From Olsenella_K sp050953285 (lineage in GTDB: Bacteria; Actinomycetota; Coriobacteriia; Coriobacteriales; Atopobiaceae), in NCBI GenBank assembly GCA_050953285.1, contig JBMNMK010000002.1, positions 558,001 through 622,000 of the forward strand: a DNA stretch of 64,000 nt, in the 5' to 3' direction. Shown piece after piece: positions 25,813-34,405 of this stretch (position 1 is the first letter of the stretch; the number at the start of each line of letters is the position of its first letter). The notes under the pieces are model-generated. The model saw only the letters and a program-made list of their open reading frames with translations, was not told the origin of the DNA and did not search any database. The position numbers and the translations under genes were made by a program.

Positions 25813-25846
25813 TGCCCCAGGAGCGCATCTGCTCTTGGGGCATTAT
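25813..25846 (+). terminator. Terminator between tig and clpP
   Basis: TGCCCCAGGAGC (25813-25824) pairs with GCTCTTGGGGCA (25831-25842), then TTATTT. It ends about 15 bases before clpP, so it may attenuate rather than stop readthrough. Confidence 0.8.
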
Positions 25847-25866
25847 TTCAACGTTAGGAGATGGCA

Positions 25867-26484
25867 ATGGTTAATCCTACCAACATCCCGCTCATCCCAT
25901 ATGTTGTTGAGCAGACACCACGCGGTGAGCGCAGCTACGACATCTATTCTCGCCTGTTGAACGACCGTATCGTGTTTTTGGGAGAAGAGATCACGCGCGA
26001 TAGCGCAAACTTGGTGATTGCCCAGCTCTTGCACCTTGAGAGCCAAGATCCCGATAAGGATATCTCGCTCTATATTGACTCTCCTGGCGGTGAAGTCTAT
26101 GCGGGCATGGGCATCCTTGACACCATGAACTTCATCAAGCCGGATGTCTCTACCATCTGCGTCGGTATGGCTGCCTCTATGGCATCGGTGCTTCTGGCTG
26201 CGGGTACCAAGGGCAAGCGCTTGGCTCTTCCTAACTCCATGATCATGATTCATCAGCCCAGCTCTGGTGCGCAGGGTCAGCAGACCGATATCCAGATTGT
26301 GGCGGATGAGACTAAGTGGATCCGCAACCACATGAATGAGCTGTTGAGTGAGTATACCGGCCAGACGGTTGAGCGCATCAACCAAGATACCGAGCGTGAC
26401 AACTACATGCGCGCGCTTGAGGCAAAAGAGTATGGCCTGGTAGATCGTGTGGTAACCTCTCGCAATGATCAGGCTGAGGAGTAG
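25867..26484 (+). CDS. clpP: ATP-dependent Clp protease proteolytic subunit
   Basis: This 205-residue serine protease has the complete ClpP triad: Ser104 in GMAASMASVLLAAG, His129 in IMIHQPSSG, and the downstream Asp in the NQDTERDNYM segment. ClpP forms a 14-mer barrel that degrades unfolded or tagged proteins handed over by ClpX. ATG 25867 is six bases after AGGAG; the ATG at 25861 directly abuts that site, so it was not chosen. clpX follows two bases after the stop, so the two are coexpressed. Only one clpP is seen here, although actinobacteria often have two. Confidence 0.97.
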   Translation: MVNPTNIPLIPYVVEQTPRGERSYDIYSRLLNDRIVFLGEEITRDSANLVIAQLLHLESQDPDKDISLYIDSPGGEVYAGMGILDTMNFIKPDVSTICVGMAASMASVLLAAGTKGKRLALPNSMIMIHQPSSGAQGQQTDIQIVADETKWIRNHMNELLSEYTGQTVERINQDTERDNYMRALEAKEYGLVDRVVTSRNDQAEE

Positions 26485-26486
26485 GA

Positions 26487-27785
26487 ATGCCGCAGTTTAA
26501 CGACGACATGAGGTGCTCTTTCTGCGGCAAGTCCAGAAGCCAGGTGAGAAAGCTTATCCAAGGACCTAATGGGGTCTACATCTGTGACGAGTGCGTGAAG
26601 GCCTGCGGGGAAATCATCATGGAGTCTGACGGCATGGCCTCAGAAGAGGCTGATGGCGCAGAAGCTCCCAAGGCCGATGAGATTCCCATCAAGGACCTGC
26701 CAACGCCGCATGAGATCTACGATGAGCTCTCTCAGTATGTTATGGGACAAGAAGACGCCAAGCTTGCCATGAGCGTGGCAGTTTATAACCACTACCGCCG
26801 TATTCTTGCTGGTGCAGATAAGGCACAGGACGAGAATGATGTGGAGCTTGCCAAGAGCAACATCTTGCTCTTAGGTCCTACTGGTACCGGCAAGACGCTT
26901 CTGGCACAGACCTTGGCACGCTTCCTTGAGGTTCCTTTTGCCATAGCCGATGCCACGACCCTGACCGAGGCCGGTTATGTGGGTGAGGACGTAGAGAATA
27001 TCCTCTTGAAGCTCATCACGGCGGCAGACGGTGATGTCTCACGTGCTGAGGTGGGCATTGTCTACATTGATGAGATTGACAAGATTGCTCGCAAGGCAGA
27101 AAACTTGTCCATCACGCGTGATGTCTCAGGCGAGGGTGTGCAGCAGGCGCTTTTGAAGATTATCGAGGGCACGGACGCTTCTGTTCCTCCGCAAGGTGGC
27201 CGCAAGCATCCGCAGCAGGAGCTTATCCATATCAATACCAACAATATCCTCTTCATCTGCGGCGGTGCCTTTGTGGGCTTAGACAAGATCGTTGCCGACC
27301 GCGTGGGCAAGAAGGGTATTGGTTTCAATGGCACCTTGGCTCAAAAGGTTGAGGACAACGAGGACGAGCTCATGGGGCAGGTCATGCCAGAAGACCTTCA
27401 CAAGTTTGGCATGATCCCCGAGTTCGTAGGCCGTATTCCTGTCATCTGCTCCACACGTGAGCTCAAAGAAGACGACCTGGTTGAGATCCTAACGCAGCCC
27501 AAGAATGCGCTGGTTAAGCAGTATAAGCGCATGTTTTTGATCGAGGGCGTGAAGCTTGATTTCACGCCAGATGCCCTGCGTGAGATTGCCCATCAGGCCA
27601 TCAAGAGAAAAACGGGTGCCCGTGGCCTGCGCGCCATCATGGAGGCAACGCTGCAGCAGACCATGTTTGACATTCCGAGCGACCTGACGGTATCTGCGGT
27701 CGTGGTGACCAAGGAGGCCGTCTTGGGAACAGAGCCGCCAAAGATTGAGCACGCAGCAACGGCAGATACCGCGGCTTCCGCATAG
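26487..27785 (+). CDS. clpX: ClpX, ATPase subunit of ClpXP
   Basis: This 432-residue AAA+ unfoldase starts with a C4 zinc finger (CSFCGKSRSQ, then VYICDECV). Walker A is GPTGTGKT near residue 133, Walker B is VYIDEIDKI, and the pore-loop GYVGEDVEN and sensor region are intact. A short acidic insert (about residues 48-72) separates the zinc domain from the ATPase. It feeds substrates into ClpP. ATG 26487 follows TGAGGAGTAGGA. Some 25 non-conserved residues, rich in Ala and Thr, end the protein. Confidence 0.97.
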   Translation: MPQFNDDMRCSFCGKSRSQVRKLIQGPNGVYICDECVKACGEIIMESDGMASEEADGAEAPKADEIPIKDLPTPHEIYDELSQYVMGQEDAKLAMSVAVYNHYRRILAGADKAQDENDVELAKSNILLLGPTGTGKTLLAQTLARFLEVPFAIADATTLTEAGYVGEDVENILLKLITAADGDVSRAEVGIVYIDEIDKIARKAENLSITRDVSGEGVQQALLKIIEGTDASVPPQGGRKHPQQELIHINTNNILFICGGAFVGLDKIVADRVGKKGIGFNGTLAQKVEDNEDELMGQVMPEDLHKFGMIPEFVGRIPVICSTRELKEDDLVEILTQPKNALVKQYKRMFLIEGVKLDFTPDALREIAHQAIKRKTGARGLRAIMEATLQQTMFDIPSDLTVSAVVVTKEAVLGTEPPKIEHAATADTAASA

Positions 27786-27809
27786 GGCGGGCCGCATTAT
27801 CACCACGCG

Positions 27810-27951
27810 CGCTTAGGCGAGAAGAACTTATCGCCTAAAGCGTTGATTTGGTGTGAAAGGAGAGGGGTACGCTTCTGCGAGCGTGCCCCTCTAGCTGCAT
27901 AGATGGTATGTTGCGGCAATCTATGTGCTCGCGCACAAGAGTCTGCCGCAA
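27810..27951 (+). other. Three successive dyads after clpX, including paired copies of the dispersed motif
   Basis: CGCTTAGGCGA (27810-27820) pairs with TCGCCTAAAGCG (27831-27842), the two arms being opposed motif copies (GGCGAGAAGAAC and GAACTTATCGCC). AGAGGGGTACGC (27861-27872) pairs with GCGTGCCCCTCT (27881-27892). TTGCGGCA (27911-27918) pairs with TGCCGCAA (27944-27951) around an inner GTGC/GCAC. None has a long T-run. Together they fill the clpX-to-coiled-coil gap and may end clpX transcription or form a structured leader. Confidence 0.55.
27816..27827 (+). repeat. Dispersed 12-mer GGCGAGAAGAAC, one arm of an inverted pair
   Basis: Exact copy downstream of clpX; partly overlaps an opposed variant copy (27824-27835) to form a hairpin. 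Confidence 0.85.
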
Positions 27952-28025
27952 CGGATGATAAGTTGCTATTCTAGGAAGGCAACTACTACTCCAGGAAGGT
28001 TCCTGTCTACATTTTGGGGGTCACT

Positions 28026-29633
28026 ATGCACGATGCATTGACAGAGGCGCAAGACGCCCAAAGACGTGCAACGCAAACGGTCAAGGAGCAGGAGGCGGCG
28101 CGCGCTCAGGCATACGCTCGCGCCGTGCGTGCAAAAGAGGATCTGGATGGCTCCCAAAAAGGCATGGAAGCGCTGCGAAAAGAGATTGAGCGCCAGCGCC
28201 AAGAGCTCAAAGCAAAGCGCGAGGAGGGAACGGCCGATGTGGTGGCTGCCAAGAAGGCTAAGCTCGAGTTTGACCTGGCTCAAAAGCAGCTGCTTGAGGC
28301 TAAGGATCGGCTGGGTGCGCTTGAGCAGAAGATACAGGTGGCAGAGCAGACGCGTGATGCCAAAGATGCTGCTATGCAAGAGGCAAAAAAGCGCATGGAT
28401 GAGGCCGGCTCTACCGCAGATGCTTCAAAAGCGGATCTTGATGAGCGCGTAAAGCGCGCGACCATAGCCCAACGTGAGCTGGATGTGGCGCAAAGCGAGG
28501 CGGAGCAGGCAGAGATACATGAGCGCGAGCTGGCGCAAAGGCTCAAAGATGCCGAGTTGGCCCAGGTTACGCGTCCTGATAGTACGCCTGCGCTGGAGGC
28601 GCGCTTGGAAGAGCAGCAGGCGGCCTTTGTGAAAGCACGCACGGAGGCAGAGGCCGCTTCAGAGCGGTATAAGGCCGCCAAGCAGGCGCAAGAGTCACAA
28701 GAACGCACAGCTCAAAAGGCCAAGCAGGACTATGAAGTGGCGCAGAACAACCTCAAGACGGCCATTGCTGCATCTGACAGGGCAGAGGCGGCCATGCATG
28801 AGGCGCGACAGCTGGCCGCACAAGACGATGCATCAAAAGATGAATATGCTGCGCGTGTAAACGAATACGCGCGTACCAGTGATATGCGGAGCGCCGCTAT
28901 GACCGTTAATACGGAGGCTTTGACCACGCTGGCAGATGCTGATGTGGAAGCAATTCGCGCAAAGCTTGCGTGTGACAAGGCCCATGAGGCGTTAAACCTT
29001 GCTCATGCGCGTCTGGCGCAGGCAGAACATGACTTGGATGAGACCAAAGATGCGCTGGCACAAGACCATGCAGAACGTGAGCGTCTGGAGGAAGAGCTTG
29101 AGCAGCTGCGACAGGCTCACAAAGAGGCTAAGGCTGCTGTCGAGAAAACAGATCAGCGCACCAAGGAAGCCCAGGCTGCAAACGCTGAGCTTCAGCATGG
29201 TCTCAAGGAGCTGCAAGATGACGCCGTTCGCCAAGGGCACGAGTCTCAGGTAGCAACGGACACGCTGGCACAGTGTCGCGAGGACGTGAGACGCGCGGTC
29301 TTGGAGGTGGAGCAGGCACGCAGTGAGCGTGAGGCAGCGCAGCAAGCGCTGGTGAGCGCGGACAGGCAGCTCCATACCAAAGAGAAAGTACACAGCAGCT
29401 CAGAGGAACTTATCGCCCAGTGGAAAAGGGCCGTGGAGGAGATGGAAGCCAGCGTTGAGGCCTTAAAGCAAAAGCTCAGGGAAGCCGAAGCCGCTCACGA
29501 GACGCTCGTGAGCGCGTATCGCGGCGCTAAAGATGAGCTGCAGGCGCAGCAGGTGAAGCTTGATGCGGCAAATTCTGAGCTCGCGGATGCCGAGATCAAG
29601 CTGATCATGGCGCAAATTGATGATCGCGCGTAG
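28026..29633 (+). CDS. Long coiled-coil protein of unknown function
   Basis: This 535-residue protein is predicted to be almost entirely alpha-helical coiled coil. Heptads rich in Ala, Glu, Gln, Lys and Arg run end to end (for example LEFDLAQKQLLEAKDRLGAL and ERLEEELEQLRQAHKEAK), with almost no Trp, Cys or Gly-rich loops. There is no signal peptide, membrane helix, Walker motif or SMC-type head, so any similarity to SMC or myosin would be compositional. It is probably a cytoplasmic structural or scaffold protein. ATG 28026 follows GGGGG by five bases. It has its own dyad-rich upstream region; valS follows 164 bases later. Confidence 0.7.
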   Translation: MHDALTEAQDAQRRATQTVKEQEAARAQAYARAVRAKEDLDGSQKGMEALRKEIERQRQELKAKREEGTADVVAAKKAKLEFDLAQKQLLEAKDRLGALEQKIQVAEQTRDAKDAAMQEAKKRMDEAGSTADASKADLDERVKRATIAQRELDVAQSEAEQAEIHERELAQRLKDAELAQVTRPDSTPALEARLEEQQAAFVKARTEAEAASERYKAAKQAQESQERTAQKAKQDYEVAQNNLKTAIAASDRAEAAMHEARQLAAQDDASKDEYAARVNEYARTSDMRSAAMTVNTEALTTLADADVEAIRAKLACDKAHEALNLAHARLAQAEHDLDETKDALAQDHAERERLEEELEQLRQAHKEAKAAVEKTDQRTKEAQAANAELQHGLKELQDDAVRQGHESQVATDTLAQCREDVRRAVLEVEQARSEREAAQQALVSADRQLHTKEKVHSSSEELIAQWKRAVEEMEASVEALKQKLREAEAAHETLVSAYRGAKDELQAQQVKLDAANSELADAEIKLIMAQIDDRA

Positions 29634-29797
29634 GTGCGAGGACAAATGAGGCTGTGAGGCGCAGAGGCCAGGCGGCGTGGTATCCTAGATAACCGTCTGT
29701 AAAGACGTCTTATTAGCCATGCCCCGACCGGCGGCGCGCGCCCAAAACACGAGTGCCAACACCGACCGCTTGAGGCCACGTGTGAGGTGATGACATC

Positions 29798-32485
29798 GTG
29801 GAAGAGATGCCCAAAACGTATGATCCCAATACGAGCGAGCCGGAGCTTGTTGATCGCTGGATCCAAGCCGGAGCGTATAAGCGGAGCAAAGGTGTGGGGG
29901 ACTGCACCGTTGTGATTCCTCCGCCCAACGTAACGGGCATCTTGCACATGGGTCATGCCATGGATGATACGATCCAGGACACCTATATCCGCTACAACCG
30001 TATGCGCGGCCGCTCCACGCGCTGGATCTTGGGTACCGACCATGCAGGTATTGCAACGCAGACCAAGGTGGACAAAAAGCTCAAGAGCCAAGGCATTTCT
30101 CGCCTGGAAATTGGTCGCGAGGCATTCCTGGATGAGTGCTGGAAGTGGCGTGAAGAGTACGGCGGAACCATTGTTTCGCAGATCAAGCGCATGGGTTGTT
30201 CCATAGATTTTGATGATGAGAAGTTCACCATGAGTCCGGAATATGCGCGCGCGGTGCGTAAGGTGTTCTGTGACTGGTACCATGACGGGCTCATCTATCG
30301 TGGTAAGCGCATTGTGAACTGGTGCCCGCATTGCCGTACAGCCATCTCTGATGATGAGGCGGAGTACAAAGATGAGGCAGGTCATCTGTGGTATCTGCGC
30401 TACCCGTTGGTGGAGCCCAAAGATGGCATCTCATATGTGACGGTTGCAACCACGCGTCCTGAGACCATGCTGGGAGATACCGGCATTGCTGTCTCTCCGG
30501 AAGATCCTGAGAAGGCAAAGCTCGTTGGTACCAAGGTCATGCTTCCTATCGTGAACCGTGAGATTGAGATCTTCTCAGATTGGCACGTGGACAAGAACTT
30601 TGGTACGGGCTTTGTGAAAGTAACCCCTGCTCATGACCCCAATGACTACGCAATGGGCCAGGCGCACAACCTTGAGCAGATCAATATCTTTGATGAGACC
30701 GCGCACGTGGTTGAGGGCTACGGCGAGTTTAGCGGCATGGATCGTGACCAGGCGCGCGAGGCTATTGTCGCCTGGTTTGACGAGCATGGCCTGCTGGACC
30801 ATGTTGAGGACCTGGATCACTCGGTCATGCACTGCTACCGCTGCGATACGGCGCTTGAGCCATGGCTCTCTGAGCAGTGGTTTGTGGCGGTCGATAAGCT
30901 CAAGGATCGTGCGACCAAGGTCGTAAAGGATGGGGAAGTCACCTTCCACCCAGCGCGCTGGACCCAGACCTACCTCACGTGGATGGAAAACCTTAAAGAC
31001 TGGTGCATTTCTCGCCAGCTGTGGTGGGGGCATCGTATTCCTGTCTTCTACTGTGAAGACTGCGGTTGGGAAGATGCCCTGATGGACGACACCGATGTCT
31101 GCCCCAAGTGTGGAGGCCACCACATCCACCAGGATGAAGACGTGCTGGACACCTGGTTCTCAAGCCAGCTGTGGACCTTTGCTACGCAGGGCTGGCCCGA
31201 TCATGCTGAGGAAATGGAAGGACACCATCCCACCAAGGTGTTGGTGACCGCGCGCGACATCATTGCTCTTTGGGTTGCGCGCATGATCATGAGCTCACTG
31301 TATTTCACGGATGAGATTCCGTTCCACGACGTATTCATCTACGCCACGATCCTTGCCAAGGACGGCAGCCGCATGAGCAAGTCCAAGGGCAATGGCGTCG
31401 ATCCCATGGATCTTATCAACAAGTACGGCGCCGATGCCATGCGCTATAACTTGCTGACCTTGATCACCAACAATCAAGACGTGAAGTTTGATGCAAATAT
31501 TGATAAGAAGACAAAAGAGCTCATAGACTCTCCGCGCACGGAGGCGGCGCGCTCGTTTGTGACCAAGATCTGGAATGCATCGCGCTTCGTGCAGATGAAT
31601 CTGGCTGGCTACACGCCCGGCGCGCCCAAGGCAGAGACGCCGGAAGACGCGTGGATGCTCTCCCGTCTGGCACGCACGGTGGCTTTTGCAACCGATGCGC
31701 TTGAACACTACGAGTTTGGCGAGTACGCGCGAACCACGCAGGCATTCTTCTGGGGCGACGTGTGCGATTGGTACATTGAGCTCTGCAAGGGTCGCCTGCT
31801 GGACGGCTCCGATGAAGAAAAGCTACAAGTGCAGCGCAACTTGGTCTTTGTGCTGGATTGCGCACTGCGCATTATGCATCCTATGATGCCGTTTGTGACG
31901 GAAAAGATCTGGGATGCGCTGCCTGCAAGTGGTCTGGGCGAGAAGACCTCTGATCTCCTGATGCTTTCCGCATGGCCTGAGCCCAATGAACTGGCCGCCT
32001 TTGTAAACGACACCGCTGAGGGTGACTTTGAGCTTGCAAAGCGCGTCATTTCTCAGGTGCGCTCTGCGCGTGCACGGTATCGCTTAAGCCCGCGTACCGA
32101 GCTTCAGGTGGCAGTACGCGCGAGCGACGACGACGTGCGCGTGCTTGCCTCTCAGAAGGACTTCATATGCCGCGTCGGTTGTGTTTCTGACCTCAATATG
32201 GCATCTGATCAGGCAAAACCTGAAGGTTCCGTCTCATTTGTGGATGGCGGCTTGGAGATCTTTGTAGGACTCGGTGGCTTGGTGGATCTTGCTAGCGAGA
32301 AGAAGCGACTGGAGAAAGAGCTTGCCAAGTGTGAGAAGCAGCTGGCTGGCGTTTCTCGCACGCTTGAAAATGAGGGCTTCTTGGCAAAGGCAACAGAAGA
32401 TGTCATTGCCCACAAGAAGGAGCAGATGCAAGATCTCACGCAGACGATAGAGCAGCTGAAATCCCAGCTTGCAGAGCTTGTATAA
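29798..32485 (+). CDS. valS: Valyl-tRNA synthetase
   Basis: This 895-residue class Ia synthetase has a HIGH-type motif in PPPNVTGILHMGHAMDD near residue 45, the KMSKS-type motif SRMSKSKGNGVDP near residue 525, a CP1 editing domain with TTRPETMLGDTGIAV, a zinc-type knuckle (CEDCGW, CPKCGG) and the C-terminal coiled coil that grips tRNA. GTG 29798 is placed after TGAGGTGATG; ATG 29807 is an alternative. The upstream region has a TATCCT possible -10 and AAGACGTCTT, but no T-box. It charges tRNA-Val with valine. Confidence 0.96.
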   Translation: MEEMPKTYDPNTSEPELVDRWIQAGAYKRSKGVGDCTVVIPPPNVTGILHMGHAMDDTIQDTYIRYNRMRGRSTRWILGTDHAGIATQTKVDKKLKSQGISRLEIGREAFLDECWKWREEYGGTIVSQIKRMGCSIDFDDEKFTMSPEYARAVRKVFCDWYHDGLIYRGKRIVNWCPHCRTAISDDEAEYKDEAGHLWYLRYPLVEPKDGISYVTVATTRPETMLGDTGIAVSPEDPEKAKLVGTKVMLPIVNREIEIFSDWHVDKNFGTGFVKVTPAHDPNDYAMGQAHNLEQINIFDETAHVVEGYGEFSGMDRDQAREAIVAWFDEHGLLDHVEDLDHSVMHCYRCDTALEPWLSEQWFVAVDKLKDRATKVVKDGEVTFHPARWTQTYLTWMENLKDWCISRQLWWGHRIPVFYCEDCGWEDALMDDTDVCPKCGGHHIHQDEDVLDTWFSSQLWTFATQGWPDHAEEMEGHHPTKVLVTARDIIALWVARMIMSSLYFTDEIPFHDVFIYATILAKDGSRMSKSKGNGVDPMDLINKYGADAMRYNLLTLITNNQDVKFDANIDKKTKELIDSPRTEAARSFVTKIWNASRFVQMNLAGYTPGAPKAETPEDAWMLSRLARTVAFATDALEHYEFGEYARTTQAFFWGDVCDWYIELCKGRLLDGSDEEKLQVQRNLVFVLDCALRIMHPMMPFVTEKIWDALPASGLGEKTSDLLMLSAWPEPNELAAFVNDTAEGDFELAKRVISQVRSARARYRLSPRTELQVAVRASDDDVRVLASQKDFICRVGCVSDLNMASDQAKPEGSVSFVDGGLEIFVGLGGLVDLASEKKRLEKELAKCEKQLAGVSRTLENEGFLAKATEDVIAHKKEQMQDLTQTIEQLKSQLAELV

Positions 32486-32566
32486 GGTGACTGTACGTGC
32501 ATGTGTGAGGTGTCGACGGATCTGTTGGCACTTGCCGTAAATGATATTTGCAATGCTTATATGACG

Positions 32567-32601
32567 TGCCTCGCCTCACAAAGAAGAGGCGGGGCATCTT
32601 T
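32567..32601 (+). terminator. Terminator after valS
   Basis: TGCCTCGCCTC (32568-32577 region) pairs with GAGGCGGGGCA (32586-32596), then TCTTTT. Confidence 0.85.
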
Positions 32602-32667
32602 TGTGTCTGCGCGTGGAACGTGACTTCATGATGAGGGTGAAGAGATGCGTGCTTAACAGCGGTTTAT

Positions 32668-33615
32668 CTAAGAAAAGAGAAGCTCCGCGTTTGTTTGAGC
32701 CTGCTCTAGGAGGAACTCCATCTCACGCATGACGGCAGCTTCTTGAGGATCTCCGCGGGTTACGCCATACGCATTGGTGTTGCCAAGATCTGGGGAGGGG
32801 AGATCCTTCTCAAGAAAATCCACGCTTGCGCGTATTTCTTTAGGCATGTTTTGCCGAATAGCAGCCATGTTATACGCTGCCAGCAGAAGGTTATCACGGA
32901 TGGTGGCGGCAGACGGATTGCCTTCTTTTCTTGTGGGCAAATCCGTTTCAAAGAGCAGCTGTTGAGGAGGTATGAGCTTGAGCTGCTCTTTTGCACGCTT
33001 TGTTTGGGTCTTCATGGGGTTGATTGAAAAGAAACATCCCAGCTTGATAGCACGCCAAAGGTCTTCGGTTGAGCCGGAGTACCAGTGGAAGATGACCTGG
33101 GGCCATGGCATATCACTGCTGGTACATATGCTGCCCACGCAGGCGCTTTCTTGAAGTATGTCGACACATGTCCGAGCTGAAGCAACGGAGTGAACCGACA
33201 TGCACGTGCGTCGTGCAGCGCACGCACGAGCAATGCGCGAAAACGCCTCACATTGGCGCGCGTGAGAGTCGGCAGCGGTATGTTTGTCGAGAAAATCGAG
33301 GCCGATCTCGCCCACAAAGAGCGTTTCATGAGCATCAGCCTCCAGGATGTGGCGCTCAATAAGTTCAAGCTCATCCCCACCAATGCGCCCATCCGCTACC
33401 CACCACGGATGCGCGCCTATGCCAAGGCGCACGGAAGAGGTATGTGTCCACGGAGCGTTTTGCACCATGAGCCAGTCTGTTGGGGTGCAGGTATTGGCAA
33501 AAAAGCGGAGATTGCACCGCGCTGCATCACGCACGACATGCTCACGCTGGGCGATAAAATCCAGGTGAATGTGAGCGTCTGTCAACACGCATGTATCAAG
33601 TGGTGCCCCATACAT
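32668..33615 (-). CDS. TatD-family metal-dependent hydrolase
   Basis: This 315-residue amidohydrolase-fold protein has all TatD metal ligands in order: HxH in DAHIHLD, Glu in FVGEIGLDFLD, His in CMSVHSVA, His in VIFHWYSG, and Asp in LLFETDLP. Family members are 3'-5' exonucleases or deoxyribonucleases in DNA repair and RNA turnover; some are D-aminoacyl hydrolases. It is longer than TatD (about 260) through an insert near residues 145-165 and a C-terminal extension of about 45 residues. ATG 33615 lies five bases after the upstream gene's stop, so it is the last of a three-gene minus-strand operon. Confidence 0.85.
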   Translation of the reverse strand: MYGAPLDTCVLTDAHIHLDFIAQREHVVRDAARCNLRFFANTCTPTDWLMVQNAPWTHTSSVRLGIGAHPWWVADGRIGGDELELIERHILEADAHETLFVGEIGLDFLDKHTAADSHARQCEAFSRIARACAARRTCMSVHSVASARTCVDILQESACVGSICTSSDMPWPQVIFHWYSGSTEDLWRAIKLGCFFSINPMKTQTKRAKEQLKLIPPQQLLFETDLPTRKEGNPSAATIRDNLLLAAYNMAAIRQNMPKEIRASVDFLEKDLPSPDLGNTNAYGVTRGDPQEAAVMREMEFLLEQAQTNAELLFS

Positions 33616-33619
33616 AGTG

Positions 33620-34405
33620 CTACCAGCCTTGATGTATGTCTTGGGAGTGCAAACTCAACAGGTCACATATGACTCTGCCTGCAATGATCTGGCCCATGAC
33701 CGGCGGGATGTAGCTCATGGTTCCCAGTATGGAGCCTTTGTCAGCAGGGCGCGTGGAGTGATCACGCGGACCATCTATGGGTTCTACGGCAAGCGGTAAC
33801 TCGTCTGACCAGACCACCTTAAGACCTTTGATGTGGCGCCTGCGACATTCCTTTCTCATGATACGGCAGAGTGGATCATTTGTTGTTTTGGATATGTCTG
33901 AGACCCGAAAACGCGTGGGATCTATTTTGTTGGCCCCACCCATGGAAGAAATCTCTGGGAGCCCCTGGCGTTGGCACCACGCTGCAATTGCCAACTTCTG
34001 CGCCACGGTGTCTATGGCATCGACCACATAATCAGGGCGCGGGAAGTGCGCAAACTGAGCGTCAATATCGTCTCTTTCAATAAACGCATGGAGTGTATGG
34101 ACAACACAGTCAGGGTTGATATCCAAGATCATCTCACGCATGACCTCTGTCTTTGCCTGTCCAATGGTGCTGTGACGAGCAACGGCCTGACGGTTGATGT
34201 TACTTGGGCCTACGATGTCTCTATCTACGAGAAGAAGCGTTCCCACGCCTCCGCGCGCGAGCGCCATAGCACAGTTTGATCCAACGCCACCCAAACCTAA
34301 GACCAAGACAGTTGATTCGGAAAGCTTGTTGAGCCCCTCTTTCCCTAAGACAATCTGGAGCCGGTCAAATTGCGTCTCTTGAACAGGCGTTTCTTGTGTA
34401 CCCAT
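33620..34405 (-). CDS. ThiF/MoeB-family E1-like enzyme, probably TcdA
   Basis: This is about 261 residues. The nucleotide motif VLVLGLGGVGSNCAMALAR lies at about residues 33-51, then DRDIVGPSNINRQ and VVDAIDTVAQK. This pattern matches TcdA (CsdL), which cyclises N6-threonylcarbamoyl-adenosine at position 37 of tRNAs, rather than MoeB or ThiF, because the C-terminal zinc cysteines of those are lacking. ATG 34405 overlaps the peptidase stop in ATGATGA-like fashion, with AGGAG in the end of that gene; ATG 34408 is nearly equivalent. The ORF opens 35 codons further upstream, but that overlaps the peptidase gene. Confidence 0.8.
   Translation of the reverse strand: MGTQETPVQETQFDRLQIVLGKEGLNKLSESTVLVLGLGGVGSNCAMALARGGVGTLLLVDRDIVGPSNINRQAVARHSTIGQAKTEVMREMILDINPDCVVHTLHAFIERDDIDAQFAHFPRPDYVVDAIDTVAQKLAIAAWCQRQGLPEISSMGGANKIDPTRFRVSDISKTTNDPLCRIMRKECRRRHIKGLKVVWSDELPLAVEPIDGPRDHSTRPADKGSILGTMSYIPPVMGQIIAGRVICDLLSLHSQDIHQGW

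Noticed and set aside
29719..29790. A 23-codon ORF just before valS as an attenuation leader peptide
   Set aside because: It has no ribosome site, few Val codons and no overlapping terminator; its stop merely falls in the valS ribosome site.
29640..29797. T-box leader before valS
   Set aside because: The region has no T-box sequence, specifier stem or terminator/antiterminator pair.
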